This document shows, in pieces, positions 1 to 10,073 of a stretch of DNA of 64,000 bases. Made by a program: the position numbers and the translations under genes. This stretch comes from Rhodopseudomonas rhenobacensis (lineage in GTDB: Bacteria > Pseudomonadota > Alphaproteobacteria > Rhizobiales > Xanthobacteraceae). Below the pieces are notes generated by a model, which ran no database searches, had not been told where the DNA came from, and worked only from the letters and a program-made list of their open reading frames with translations. The stretch lies in the NCBI RefSeq assembly GCF_014203125.1, contig NZ_JACHIH010000004.1:222614-286613 (forward strand). The letters are read 5' to 3'. How positions within the stretch are numbered: the stretch's first letter is position 1; each line of letters starts with the position of its first letter.

Positions 1-880
1 GATTCTGAACCTGTTCGCGGAACTGCTCGACCACGTTCTTCATCGCAAGCCCGGTGTTGGTCAGTTCCAGATCGTTGGACTTCGAGCAGCAGGTGTTGAC
101 CTCGCGGTTGAATTCCTGCGCCAGGAAATCCAGCCGCCGGCCGACCGAGCCGCCGGTCTTGATCATGTCGCGGGCCTGCGCGACGTGCGAGGCGATGCGA
201 TCGAGCTCTTCGCGGATGTCGGCCTTGGTGGCGATCATGATCGCTTCCTGATTGAGCCGATCGGAATCGAAACGGTCTGAGGCCTCCAGCAGCGCCGCGA
301 TCTGTTCGGCGAGCCGGGCGCGGATCGCTTCCGGCTTGCGCCCCGGCGCCTGCTCGGCCTGCTTCGCCAGAGTTTCGATCTCGTCCATCCGCTGCAGCAA
401 GATCTCGCCGAGCGTGACGCCCTCGCGCTTGCGCATCTCCACCAGGCTGTCGAGCGCCTGCGTGAAGGCGGCTTCCACCGCGATCCGCGCGGCCTTGTCC
501 TCGGCCTCGTCGCTCTCCGGCTCGACCACTTCGATCACGCCCTTGATCGCCAGCAGCCCGTCGACGCTCGGCGCCACCGCGTCGATCCGTCCGGTCAGTT
601 CGCCGGCGACCTTCAGCACCGAGTTGAGCACGTCCTGATTGATGCGAATCGTCGACAGCGCGTTGGCGCGCTTCACGGTGAGGTTGGCGTAGACCGTGCC
701 GCGCGACAGCACTTCGGCGGCGCGCTTGCGCACGATCTGCTCGATGTCGTCCCAGCCGGGCGGCAGCCGCATCCGGAAATCGAAGCCCTTGGCGTTGACC
801 GACTTCAACTCCCATTCGAACGCATAGGGACCACTGTTTCCATGGCTGCGGGCAAACCCGGTCATACTCGACAACGACAT
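1..880 (-). CDS. yicC: YicC family protein (3' end just outside window)
   Basis: This minus-strand reading frame opens with MSLSSMTGFARS, the typical YicC start, and runs off the left edge about two residues before the usual family end (the last visible residues are REQVQN). Around 293 residues are visible, which matches the family length. YicC proteins are stress-associated and have been linked to RNA turnover as endoribonucleases; that role is family knowledge, not visible here. The C-terminal part is rich in charged helices, with the motif GGSVGRRLDFLAQEFNREVN that is strongly conserved in YicC. It lies downstream of mltG on the same strand, the usual alphaproteobacterial order leading to gmk. 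Confidence 0.92.
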   Translation of the reverse strand, partial: MSLSSMTGFARSHGNSGPYAFEWELKSVNAKGFDFRMRLPPGWDDIEQIVRKRAAEVLSRGTVYANLTVKRANALSTIRINQDVLNSVLKVAGELTGRIDAVAPSVDGLLAIKGVIEVVEPESDEAEDKAARIAVEAAFTQALDSLVEMRKREGVTLGEILLQRMDEIETLAKQAEQAPGRKPEAIRARLAEQIAALLEASDRFDSDRLNQEAIMIATKADIREELDRIASHVAQARDMIKTGGSVGRRLDFLAQEFNREVNTCCSKSNDLELTNTGLAMKNVVEQFREQVQN

Positions 881-986
881 CGCCAAAAGATCTCCACGGA
901 TTTCAGGGATTGAGACTCGCAAAAAGATGCGCGCAACTTAGCGCGTCCGGCGGCAAAGCGGGACCGCTTTCGCCGGCGGTTCGCCG

Positions 987-2255
987 CTATTCCTGGCTGG
1001 CGGGCGGGGCCGCCGCCGGCGGTTGCGCCGCGCCTTGCCGCGCCGGTGCGGCGGTCCGCGCCCGCTTCTGCGGCTTGCCGGGTGCAGCCGCAGCCGGCGC
1101 CGCGGCGTTGGCGTCCGGCGCGGCCGGTGCCGCGGCGGGCGCCGGCTCGTCCGGCGGCTCGACGGTGTCGTTCTGGATCTGCCGCTCCAGCGCACGCAGC
1201 TTGACGACGTTCTTCTGGTGCTGGTCGTAGGTCTCGGTGAAGCTGTGGCCGCCGCTGCCGTCGGCGACGAAGAACAGGTCGCGGGTGCGCGCCGGATTGG
1301 CGGCGGCTTCCAGCGAAGCGCGGCCCGGATTGGCGATCGGCCCGGGCGGCAGGCCGTCGACGACGTAAGTATTGTAGGGCGACGGCTGGGTGATCTCGCT
1401 GCGCTTGATCGGGCGGCCGAGCGTGCCCTTGCCGCCGACCAGGCCGTAGATGATGGTCGGGTCGGACTGCAGCTTCATCTTCTGCCGCAGCCGGTTGACG
1501 TAGACCGCAGCCACCCGGCTCCGCTCGTCGGGCTTGCCGGTTTCTTTTTCGACGATCGAGGCCAGCGTCACCAGTTGCTCCGGCGTCTTCACCGGCACGT
1601 CGGGATTGCGGCGCTCCCAGATCTCGGCGAGCACGCGTTTCTGCGCCTGCTGCATCCGCACGATCACCGCCTCGCGGGTGGTGCCGCGCGGAAACTTGTA
1701 GGTCTCCGGCAGCAGCGTGCCTTCGCGCGGCATCTCGCGGACGTTGCCGGCGAAAATCTCGTTCTCGGAAAGCCGCGTCAAAATCTGTTCGGACGTCAGC
1801 CCCTCGGGAATCGTCACCGCGTGCTGCACCACCTTGCCTTCGACGATGGTGGCGATCACGTCGCGCAGGCTGGCGCTTTTCTGGAACGAGTATTCGCCGG
1901 GCTTCATGTCGGCGCGCGCCTTCAGCGCGAACACACTGCCGATGAAGGCCCAGCGATTATTATCGATCACGCCTTCGCGCTGCAGGATGTCGCCGATGTC
2001 GCCCATGCCGGCGCGCTGCGGAATGTTGACGATCTTGTCTTCCTTGAGCGGTCCCGGCGCTTCGATCTTCTGCTTGCCGTAGACGTAGATGCCGCCGGCC
2101 CCGATCATCGCCACCAGCAGGATGGTGATGATCGCATTGCCGACCACCACGATCGGATTGCGGGCGCGCTCCGAGCGTCGCGGCGGCGGCGGCACTTGCT
2201 CCGGCTCCAGCGCGGCGCGCGGGCTCTTCGGGGAAATCGGCGGCCTTTCACTCAT
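987..2255 (-). CDS. mltG: Endolytic murein transglycosylase MltG
   Basis: This 422-residue protein cleaves nascent peptidoglycan glycan strands in the inner membrane and is thought to set strand length. A proline-rich cytoplasmic N-terminus is followed by one membrane segment (about residues 33-58) and the YceG domain. The catalytic Glu is about residue 236, inside ASIVEKETGKPDER, and SDPTIIYG is also typical of the family. An Ala/Pro-rich tail follows residue 375. I chose the start MSERPPISPK; a further 33 codons upstream are open but look non-coding. It follows fabF on the same strand. Confidence 0.95.
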   Translation of the reverse strand: MSERPPISPKSPRAALEPEQVPPPPRRSERARNPIVVVGNAIITILLVAMIGAGGIYVYGKQKIEAPGPLKEDKIVNIPQRAGMGDIGDILQREGVIDNNRWAFIGSVFALKARADMKPGEYSFQKSASLRDVIATIVEGKVVQHAVTIPEGLTSEQILTRLSENEIFAGNVREMPREGTLLPETYKFPRGTTREAVIVRMQQAQKRVLAEIWERRNPDVPVKTPEQLVTLASIVEKETGKPDERSRVAAVYVNRLRQKMKLQSDPTIIYGLVGGKGTLGRPIKRSEITQPSPYNTYVVDGLPPGPIANPGRASLEAAANPARTRDLFFVADGSGGHSFTETYDQHQKNVVKLRALERQIQNDTVEPPDEPAPAAAPAAPDANAAAPAAAAPGKPQKRARTAAPARQGAAQPPAAAPPASQE

Positions 2256-2434
2256 CGGTGCAACCTGATTCCTGTCGTTCAATCGGGACCGGCGAAAACG
2301 ACGATCGTGGCGGGCGTTGGGAAGACAAGACCCGCGCAGTTGCAGGCGGCGCAATCGGCGTTTCGCGAACCACCGACCCCACTAGGGTTTAGCAGCGATT
2401 GCGGCGAAACGGAGGAGCCATACACCATTCAGCG

Positions 2435-3700
<1,266 letters not shown>

Positions 3701-3797
3701 ATCAAACACTCCGGCCCAGGATCCGCGGTCCACAACAAGAAGCCGGTGGACCGCGTGGCTGCGGCCCGCCCGGCTTCGTTAGTCCCGCGCCAGAGCG

Positions 3798-4037
3798 TCA
3801 GCTCTTTGCGTTCTTTTCAAGAAACTTGGTGGCGTCGCCAACCGTCAGAATGGTTTCCGCGGCATCGTCGGGAATTTCGCAGCCGAATTCTTCTTCGAAC
3901 GCCATCACGAGCTCGACCGTGTCGAGGCTGTCGGCACCGAGGTCGTCAATGAAGCTCGCGCCGTCGACCACTTTCTCGGGCTCGACACCAAGGTGCTCCA
4001 CCACGATCTTTTTAACCCGCTCGCCAATCTCACTCAT
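3798..4037 (-). CDS. acpP: Acyl carrier protein
   Basis: This 79-residue acidic protein carries fatty-acyl chains on a phosphopantetheine arm. The attachment serine is Ser37 in [18 protein letters not shown], which is nearly invariant. Length and charge fit AcpP exactly. It lies between fabG and fabF, both on the same strand. The 291-base gap to fabG leaves room for its own promoter, as is common for acpP, which is needed in large amounts. Confidence 0.98.
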   Translation of the reverse strand: MSEIGERVKKIVVEHLGVEPEKVVDGASFIDDLGADSLDTVELVMAFEEEFGCEIPDDAAETILTVGDATKFLEKNAKS

Positions 4038-4328
4038 CGTTCAAACCTCGTGCTGTTCCATTGGACCCGACCGCTAGGATACGAGCCATCGTGGTGCGTT
4101 AACTCGTTAAGTTCCCGTCGCAATCGCGTAAGTCTTGATTATCCCCGTCCCCAGGGAAAGCCCGGCAAAACAACCGCAGGCTCCGCACCGCCAATATACA
4201 GGGTTTCGCTCTCCTGCAATGGCGTTCTTTTGCCCATCCGTTCGCCGTTCGGTTACCATACTTCGTATGCCTTGACTACAAGCCTCAACCGGCGACCGGG
4301 GTCAGCGGACGCCGGTGGAAAACTCCGG

Positions 4329-5066
4329 TTAGATCATCGCCATTCCGCCGTTGACGTGAATCGTCTGCCCGGTGACGTACGCCGCTTCATTGGAGGCCAG
4401 ATACACCGCCGCCGCGGCGATATCTTCCGGGGTGCCGAGCCGGCCCGCCGGCACCTTGCTGAGAATCGCTTCGCGCTGCTTGTCGTTGAGCACGTCGGTC
4501 ATCGGCGTGGCGATGAATCCGGGGGCGATGCAATTGGCGGTGACGTTGCGCTTGGCATATTCGGCGCCGAGCGTCTTGATCATGCCGATCAGACCGGCTT
4601 TGGAGGCGGTGTAATTGCCCTGCCCGGCATTACCAGTCACCCCGACCACCGAGGTGATCGCGATAATCCGGCCGAAGCGCTTGCGCATCATCAGCTTGGT
4701 GGCGGCGCGCGCCAGCCGGAACGTCGCGGTCAGATTGACCTTGATCACTTCGTCCCAGTCCTCGTCGCGCAACTGCACGAACAGATTGTCGCGGGTAATA
4801 CCGGCGTTGCTGACTAGGATGTCGAGCTGCCCCATCGCCTTCTCGGCCGAAGGTACCAGCGCCTCGACCTCGGCTATGTCGGACAGATTGCAGGGCAGCA
4901 CGTGAACCCGCTCGCCCAACTTGGCCGCGAGTTCGTCCAGCGCTTCGCGCCGCGTCCCGGAGATCGCCACGGTGGCGCCCTGCGCGTGCAGCGCCTTCGC
5001 GATCGCACCGCCGATGCCTCCGGTCGCGCCGGTCACCAGCGCGGTCCTGCCTGTTAAATCGAACAT
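4329..5066 (-). CDS. fabG: 3-oxoacyl-ACP reductase FabG
   Basis: This 245-residue short-chain dehydrogenase reduces beta-ketoacyl-ACP with NADPH. The Rossmann motif TGATGGIG is at residues 12-19, the structural motif SNAG near 86-89, and the catalytic residues are Ser139, Tyr152 and Lys156 (NYTASKAG). The C-terminus VTGQTIHVNGGMAMI is the FabG signature. It belongs to the fab cluster with acpP and fabF downstream. fabD lies upstream on the same strand but is separated from it by a permease gene on the opposite strand. Confidence 0.96.
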   Translation of the reverse strand: MFDLTGRTALVTGATGGIGGAIAKALHAQGATVAISGTRREALDELAAKLGERVHVLPCNLSDIAEVEALVPSAEKAMGQLDILVSNAGITRDNLFVQLRDEDWDEVIKVNLTATFRLARAATKLMMRKRFGRIIAITSVVGVTGNAGQGNYTASKAGLIGMIKTLGAEYAKRNVTANCIAPGFIATPMTDVLNDKQREAILSKVPAGRLGTPEDIAAAAVYLASNEAAYVTGQTIHVNGGMAMI

Positions 5067-5302
5067 TCTCGTCTCCTTGCAGCATCGGCGGGCCAGGCCG
5101 CCGTCTCGGCCCGGCCGAAGATCAGCGCGAAATGCCGCGACAAACCGGCCGCCGTCAATGATCCACGCGCTTGACAGTTGGATTCATTTCGCGCGGCGGA
5201 AAGCACTGATCACCTCGCACCGGCATGGCACCTGTCTTGCATGACATTTGTACAACACGGCGCGAACGCGCTGGCCAAGCGACTGGCAACAGGAGGCCTT
5301 TC

Positions 5303-6694
5303 ATGACGATCAGCGCGAGCACGCCATCCGCCCCGGGCCTGAAGAAGGTGCTCGGTCCCGTCCAGCTCTGGGGGATCGCGGTGGGGCTGGTGATATCAGG
5401 GGAATATTTCGGCTGGAGCTTCGGCTGGGCCAGCGCCGGCACCTTGGGCTTTCTGGTCGCCACCGTGCTGGTGGCGACGATGTACACGACTTTCATTTTC
5501 AGCTTCACCGAATTGTCCACCGCGATCCCGCATGCCGGCGGGCCGTTCGCCTATGCGCGGCGCGCCTTCGGCCCGACCGGCGGCTTCATCGCCGGCTTCG
5601 CCACCTTGGTGGAATTCGTGTTCGCGCCGCCGGCGATCGCCTTGGCGATCGGCGCGTACCTCAACGTGCAATTCCCCGGCATCAACCCGAAATGGTTCGC
5701 GCTCGGCGCCTATGTGATCTTCATCGGCCTGAACTGGATCGGCATCGGCATCGCCGCGGCCTTTGAGCTGTTCGTCACCGTGCTGGCGATCTTCGAACTG
5801 CTGGTGTTCATGGGCGTGGTGTTGCCGGGCTGGTCGCTGTCGAATTTCGTCGCCAATGGCTGGGCCGGCAACAGCACGTTCAATGGCGCGGCGATCTCCG
5901 GGATCTTCGCCTCGATCCCGTTCGCGATCTGGTTCTTCCTCGCGATCGAAGGCGCCGCGATGGCGGCCGAAGAGGCGCACGATCCGCAGCGCACCATTCC
6001 GCGCGCCTATATCGGCGGCATCCTCACCTTGGTGCTGCTGGCATTCGGCGTGATGATCTTCGCCGGCGGCGTCGGCGACTGGAGCAAGCTGTCCAACATC
6101 AACGATCCGTTGCCGCAGGCGATGAAGGTGGTGGTCGGCGACAATTCGGGCTGGCTGCACATGCTGGTGTGGATCGGGCTGTTCGGACTGGTCGCCTCGT
6201 TCCACGGCATCATCATGGGCTATTCGCGGCAGATCTTCGCGCTGTCGCGGGCGGGCTACCTGCCGGCGATGTTCGCCGCCCTCAGTCCGCGCTTCAACAC
6301 CCCGCACCGCGCGCTGCTCGCCGGCGGCGTGATCGGCATCGTGGCGATCTTCAGCGACGAATGGGTGCAGTTCGGCGGCCAGACGCTCACCGCCAACATC
6401 GTGACGATGTCGGTACTCGGCGCCATCGTGATGTATCTGACCTCGATGGCGGCGCTGTTCAAACTGCGGCGCAGCGAGCCGTCGATGCCCCGGCCGTACC
6501 GCGCGCCGTTCTATCCGGTGTTTCCGGCGATCGCCTTCGCGCTGGCGCTGGTCTGCCTCGGCGCGATGGTGTGGTTCAACCCGATGCTGACGCTGCTGTT
6601 CGTGGTGCTGATGGGGCTGGCCTACGGTTACTTCCGCTTCACCGCGCACCAGCGCCACAGCGCCGCCCCCGACGAGATGCTGGCGACGGTCTGA
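5303..6694 (+). CDS. APC-superfamily permease, ethanolamine/amino-acid type
   Basis: The 463-residue polytopic membrane protein has about 12 hydrophobic segments. The conserved early APC region (LGPVQLWGIAVGLVISGEYF) and the later VASFHGIIMGYSRQIFALSR resemble ethanolamine permeases. It would take up ethanolamine or a related amine or amino acid by proton or cation symport; the exact substrate is inferred by resemblance only. The start at 5303 is fixed by an AGGAGG ribosome site at 5291-5296, so the 26 codons open further upstream are rejected. It lies on the plus strand between fabG and fabD, splitting a normally contiguous cluster, and no catabolic partner gene is next to it. Confidence 0.85.
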   Translation: MTISASTPSAPGLKKVLGPVQLWGIAVGLVISGEYFGWSFGWASAGTLGFLVATVLVATMYTTFIFSFTELSTAIPHAGGPFAYARRAFGPTGGFIAGFATLVEFVFAPPAIALAIGAYLNVQFPGINPKWFALGAYVIFIGLNWIGIGIAAAFELFVTVLAIFELLVFMGVVLPGWSLSNFVANGWAGNSTFNGAAISGIFASIPFAIWFFLAIEGAAMAAEEAHDPQRTIPRAYIGGILTLVLLAFGVMIFAGGVGDWSKLSNINDPLPQAMKVVVGDNSGWLHMLVWIGLFGLVASFHGIIMGYSRQIFALSRAGYLPAMFAALSPRFNTPHRALLAGGVIGIVAIFSDEWVQFGGQTLTANIVTMSVLGAIVMYLTSMAALFKLRRSEPSMPRPYRAPFYPVFPAIAFALALVCLGAMVWFNPMLTLLFVVLMGLAYGYFRFTAHQRHSAAPDEMLATV

Positions 6695-6730
6695 GCAACG
6701 GCTCTGAGCAAGCCGCGTGAGCCGTTGGGC

Positions 6731-7690
6731 TCACGCGGCGTCGGAGGCCGCCAATGCCTGCTTCGCCGGTTCGATGTCGTTGGGGCCGCCGACCGCGATG
6801 CCGATCGCGCCGTCGGCGATGCGCTTGACCAGGCCGCTCAGCACCTTGCCGGCGCCGATCTCGAAGAAATGCGTCACGCCCTGGCCGGCCATGTAGGCCA
6901 CCGATTCGCGCCAGCGCACCGTGCCGGTGACCTGCTCGACCAGCAGCCGACGGATCTCGTCCGGCGCGGTGACCGGCGACGCCAGCACGTTGGCGACCAA
7001 AGGCGCCGCCGGCGCCAAAATGGTGACATCCGCCAGCGCCTGCGCCATCGCGTCGGCGGCGGGCTGCATCAGCGTGCAATGGAAGGGGGCGGAGACCGGC
7101 AGCAGCAGCGCGCGCTTGGCGCCCTTGGTCTTGGCGATCTCGAGCGCGCGTTCGACCGCGGCCTTGTCGCCCGACACCACCACCTGGCCGCCGCCATTGT
7201 CGTTGGCGGCCTGGCACACCTGGCCCTGCGCCGCCTCCTCCGCCACCGCCACCGCGGTGTCGAAATCGAGCCCAAGCAGCGCCGCCATCGCGCCAACCCC
7301 GACCGGCACCGCCTTCTGCATGGCGAGGCCGCGGGTGCGCAACAGCCGCGCGGTATCGCTGATGGTCAGGCTGCCGGCTGCGGCGAGCGCGGAATATTCC
7401 CCGAGCGAGTGGCCTGCGACGAAGGCGGCGTGCCGCGCCACCGAAAATCCCGCCTCGCTCTCCAGCACCCGCAAGGTCGCCAGCGACACCGCCATCAGCG
7501 CCGGCTGGGCGTTCTCGGTCAATTGTAGCGTCTCGGCCGGGCCGTCCCAGATCGTCGCGGTGAGCTTTTCGCCGAGCGCCGAATCGACCTCGTCGAACAC
7601 CGCGCGCGCCGCCGGAAAGGCCTCGGCCAAAGCCTTGCCCATGCCGACGGCTTGGGATCCCTGGCCAGGAAAAGTGAAAGCGGCGGTCAT
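6731..7690 (-). CDS. fabD: Malonyl-CoA:ACP transacylase FabD
   Basis: FabD moves malonyl from CoA to ACP, supplying the extender unit for FabF. The 319-residue sequence begins MTAAFTFPGQGSQ, the standard FabD start, with the nucleophile Ser95 in GHSLGEYSAL and the partner His near residue 202 (APFHCTLM). The length is usual for the family. It is the first gene of the fab group on this strand, divergent from the rpsF operon. The APC permease gene on the other strand separates it from fabG, so fabG probably has its own promoter here. Confidence 0.96.
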   Translation of the reverse strand: MTAAFTFPGQGSQAVGMGKALAEAFPAARAVFDEVDSALGEKLTATIWDGPAETLQLTENAQPALMAVSLATLRVLESEAGFSVARHAAFVAGHSLGEYSALAAAGSLTISDTARLLRTRGLAMQKAVPVGVGAMAALLGLDFDTAVAVAEEAAQGQVCQAANDNGGGQVVVSGDKAAVERALEIAKTKGAKRALLLPVSAPFHCTLMQPAADAMAQALADVTILAPAAPLVANVLASPVTAPDEIRRLLVEQVTGTVRWRESVAYMAGQGVTHFFEIGAGKVLSGLVKRIADGAIGIAVGGPNDIEPAKQALAASDAA

Positions 7691-8158
7691 CTGAGAATCC
7701 CCGAGGCTGGGAGCACGTCGCCGCCCGGCCGCCCGGGCTCAGGCCCGATCTGCGGCGCGCGACCGACATGGTCCGGTCAAAATCTGCGCATTTTCCCTGC
7801 AAACCCGCTGGATCTGCCCGACGCGCGACAATCCGGCCGTAAGACACCGGCCCGGGCGGGTCTGTCAAGCGGACGGCCCGCGGCCGGTCTCAGCCCTTCG
7901 CATGGGACGGTTCCCGGCCTACCTTCGCTTGCCATTGCGCGCAAAATCCGTATAAACCGCGCATCCGCAGATCCCGGCCGGGAGCTGAACGGACGGTCTC
8001 AGCAATTTCACCTGCTCATTTTGGTATGGCGATCTTGATGCGGCAGGGCCAGTAGGTCCGTCGTCCCGTGCTTCCGCCTTCTGAGCATTCTCGAGTCCTT
8101 TCCGGAGGCCTCGAAGGGCTTGCCGCCGGGACCCGCGCTAACCTTGGAAAGGACAGCC
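7691..8158. other. Divergent intergenic region between fabD and rpsF
   Basis: These 468 bases hold no convincing gene. They should contain the fabD promoter on the minus strand and the rpsF-operon promoter and roughly 200-base leader on the plus strand. A sigma-70-like promoter is marked separately at 7929-7956. Short open frames on both strands here have no family resemblance. Confidence 0.6.
7929..7956 (+). promoter_or_regulatory. Candidate sigma-70 promoter for rpsF operon
   Basis: TTGCCA (7929-7934) and TATAAA (7951-7956) are separated by 16 bases, giving a good housekeeping promoter match in otherwise GC-rich DNA. It points toward rpsF and would give a leader of about 195 bases, long enough for ribosomal-protein autoregulation. 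No transcript data are available. Confidence 0.5.
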
Positions 8159-8665
8159 ATGCCTCTTTATGAGCATGTTTTTCTCGCGCGTCAGGACGCG
8201 AGCGCCCAGCAGGTGGAAGAACTGACAACCCAGATCACCGGCGTGATCGAAGGTCTCGGCGGCAAAGTCGTCAAGATGGAATCCTGGGGCGTGCGCTCGC
8301 TTACCTACCGCATGCACAAGAACCGCAAGGCGCATTTCGTGCTGTTGAACATCGACGGCCCCTCCGCGGTGGTCGCCGAAGTCGAGCGCCAGGAGCGCAT
8401 CAACGAAGACGTCATCCGTTATCTGACCGTCCGCGTCGATGAACTCGAAGAAGGTCCGTCGGCGATGATGCGCAAGGCCGACCGCGATCGCGATCGCGAC
8501 GACCGTGGCGGTTTCCGTGGCGACCGCGAAGGCGGCTTCCGTGGCGATCGTGAAGGCGGCTTCCGTGGCGGCGACCGTGAAGGCGGCGGTTTCCGTGGTG
8601 ACCGTGGTCCGCGCCGTCCGCGTGACGATGCCGCCCCCGCCCCCGCCGCAGCGACTGAGGAGTAA
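8159..8665 (+). CDS. rpsF: 30S ribosomal protein S6
   Basis: S6 binds S18 in the platform of the small ribosomal subunit. The start [18 protein letters not shown] is standard and is preceded by the ribosome site GGAAAGGA; thirteen more codons upstream are open but not family-like. Residues 1-107 are the normal S6 fold ([20 protein letters not shown]). Residues 108-168 are an unusually long basic/acidic Gly-Arg-Asp tail with four FRGD-type repeats, encoded with CGT-rich codons. S6 tails vary among bacteria, and long repetitive ones are known in alphaproteobacteria. It is the first gene of the rpsF-rpsR-DUF2232-rplI operon. Confidence 0.97.
   Translation: MPLYEHVFLARQDASAQQVEELTTQITGVIEGLGGKVVKMESWGVRSLTYRMHKNRKAHFVLLNIDGPSAVVAEVERQERINEDVIRYLTVRVDELEEGPSAMMRKADRDRDRDDRGGFRGDREGGFRGDREGGFRGGDREGGGFRGDRGPRRPRDDAAPAPAAATEE
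8507..8608 (+). repeat. rpsF: In-frame tandem repeat encoding the S6 FRGDREGG tail
   Basis: Units of about 24 bases encode [12 protein letters not shown] blocks: two FRGDREGG, one FRGGDREGG with an extra Gly, and a final FRGDRG. Spacing is kept in multiples of three, so copy number could change without breaking the frame. The array is part of rpsF, not a CRISPR or a separate element. Confidence 0.85.
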
Positions 8666-8670
8666 GAATC

Positions 8671-8910
8671 ATGGCTGAAGCAGGTGCCCGCCGTCCGTTT
8701 TTCCGCCGCCGCAAGACCTGCCCGTTTACGGGTCCGAACGCGCCGAAGATCGACTACAAGGATTCCAAGCTGTTGATGCGTTACGTCTCCGAGCGCGGCA
8801 AGATCGTGCCGAGCCGCATCACCGCCGTCTCCGCCAAGAAGCAGCGTGAACTCGCCCGCGCCATCAAGCGCTCGCGTTTCCTCGGTCTGTTGCCCTACGT
8901 TATTCGCTAA
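8671..8910 (+). CDS. rpsR: 30S ribosomal protein S18
   Basis: This 79-residue basic protein partners S6 on the ribosomal platform. The sequence [20 protein letters not shown] near the N-terminus and [20 protein letters not shown] at the C-terminus are diagnostic of S18. It starts five bases after the rpsF stop, so the two are translated from one message. A strong hairpin follows ten bases downstream. Confidence 0.98.
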   Translation: MAEAGARRPFFRRRKTCPFTGPNAPKIDYKDSKLLMRYVSERGKIVPSRITAVSAKKQRELARAIKRSRFLGLLPYVIR

Positions 8911-8920
8911 GACGCGTTTC

Positions 8921-8950
8921 GGCCCGCGGCGTTCGCGCCGCGGGCCTTTT
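8921..8950 (+). terminator. Rho-independent terminator after rpsR
   Basis: A perfect 11-bp stem GGCCCGCGGCG (8921-8931) pairs with 8936-8946 around a TTCG tetraloop and is followed at once by TTTT. This is a textbook intrinsic terminator. Because DUF2232 and rplI follow on the same strand, it probably acts as a partial terminator inside the operon, or else the downstream genes have their own promoter. Confidence 0.85.
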
Positions 8951-9056
8951 GCTTGCTACCTTGCTGGTTCAGTTTTCATAAGGCGTCGGGTCGTTCCGCG
9001 CGCCGATGGTTGGGGTCGAACAGGCCTCTAACCGCTCGAAAGGAGCGGGACAGCTG

Positions 9057-10025
9057 ATGATTTTCACCGCCCTGATCACGCTTGCGGCCGGCTCTGCGTC
9101 GGCGCTGATGTTCGCCTCGATCATTTCGGGCGCGCTGATCTCGCTGCTGTTGTTCTACCTCGCCCCGTTGCCCCTGATGGTCGCCGCCTTGGGCTGGAGC
9201 GCCGCGGGCGCCGCGCTCGGCGGCGTGGTCGCCGGCGCCGCGCTCGGCACGCTGGTCGGCTTTCCCTACTTCGCCGCCTTTCTCCTCACCGTGGTGCTGC
9301 CGGCCTGCTGGCTCGGTCACCTCGCGCTGCTCGGCCGCCCCGCCGCAGCCGGTGTCGCGCCCGCCGCCGGCGCACCGCCTGCGATGGAATGGTATCCGGT
9401 CGGCCGCATCATCGCCTGGACCGCCGGCCTCGCCGTGCTCACCACCATGGCGGCGATGTTCACGCTCGGCACCGACGCCGACAGCATCAACGGCGCGCTG
9501 CGGAGCGGCATGCTGCGGGTGATCGGCACCCGCGACAACACCCCCGCCGGCGACGTCGAGCAGATCGTCGATGCGCTGGTGCGGATCGCGCCGGGCGCCG
9601 CCGCGATCGTCGCGATGATGACGCTGACGCTCAACCTGTTCCTCGCCGGCAAGATCACCGCGCTATCGGGGCGGCTGCAGCGGTCCTGGCCCGACCTCAA
9701 CGCCGCCACGCTGCCGCCGATGACGCTGGCGGTGCTGTCGCTGGCGATCGGATTGAGTTTCCTGGGCGGCCTCGTCGGCATGATCGCGCAGACCGCCACC
9801 ACCGCGCTGATGATGGCCTACGCGCTGAACGGCTTTGCGACGCTGCATACCCTGACCCGCGCGATCAAGCATCGCGGCTTCTGGCTGAGCTCGACCTACG
9901 CGCTGGTCACCGTGTTCGGCTGGCCGGTGTTGCTGCTGATCGCGCTGGGCCTCGCCGACGCCGTCTTCAACCTTCGCCAGCGCTACCTGCGGCGCGCCCC
10001 GCCGCCGCCGGTGCCGCTGCCCTGA
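9057..10025 (+). CDS. DUF2232 family membrane protein
   Basis: This 322-residue protein has about eight hydrophobic segments and belongs to the DUF2232 (YybS-like) family that commonly sits between rpsR and rplI in alphaproteobacteria. Function is not established. I chose the ATG at 9057 because of the ribosome site AAGGAG about ten bases upstream; 17 more codons upstream are open but lack one. The C-terminus ends in a short basic, Pro-rich tail (YLRRAPPPPVPLP). Confidence 0.82.
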   Translation: MIFTALITLAAGSASALMFASIISGALISLLLFYLAPLPLMVAALGWSAAGAALGGVVAGAALGTLVGFPYFAAFLLTVVLPACWLGHLALLGRPAAAGVAPAAGAPPAMEWYPVGRIIAWTAGLAVLTTMAAMFTLGTDADSINGALRSGMLRVIGTRDNTPAGDVEQIVDALVRIAPGAAAIVAMMTLTLNLFLAGKITALSGRLQRSWPDLNAATLPPMTLAVLSLAIGLSFLGGLVGMIAQTATTALMMAYALNGFATLHTLTRAIKHRGFWLSSTYALVTVFGWPVLLLIALGLADAVFNLRQRYLRRAPPPPVPLP

Positions 10026-10073
10026 ACCCAACAACCCGCAACCTTTTGCTATTCAACCCAACAGGAGAACACC

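Noticed and set aside
951..975. Hairpin between mltG and yicC
   Set aside because: The stem is imperfect (bulged) and has no T-run on either strand; the genes are also co-directional, so I do not call a terminator.
8507..8608. Repeat array considered as a separate repeat element
   Set aside because: It lies wholly inside rpsF and keeps its reading frame, so it is a protein repeat.
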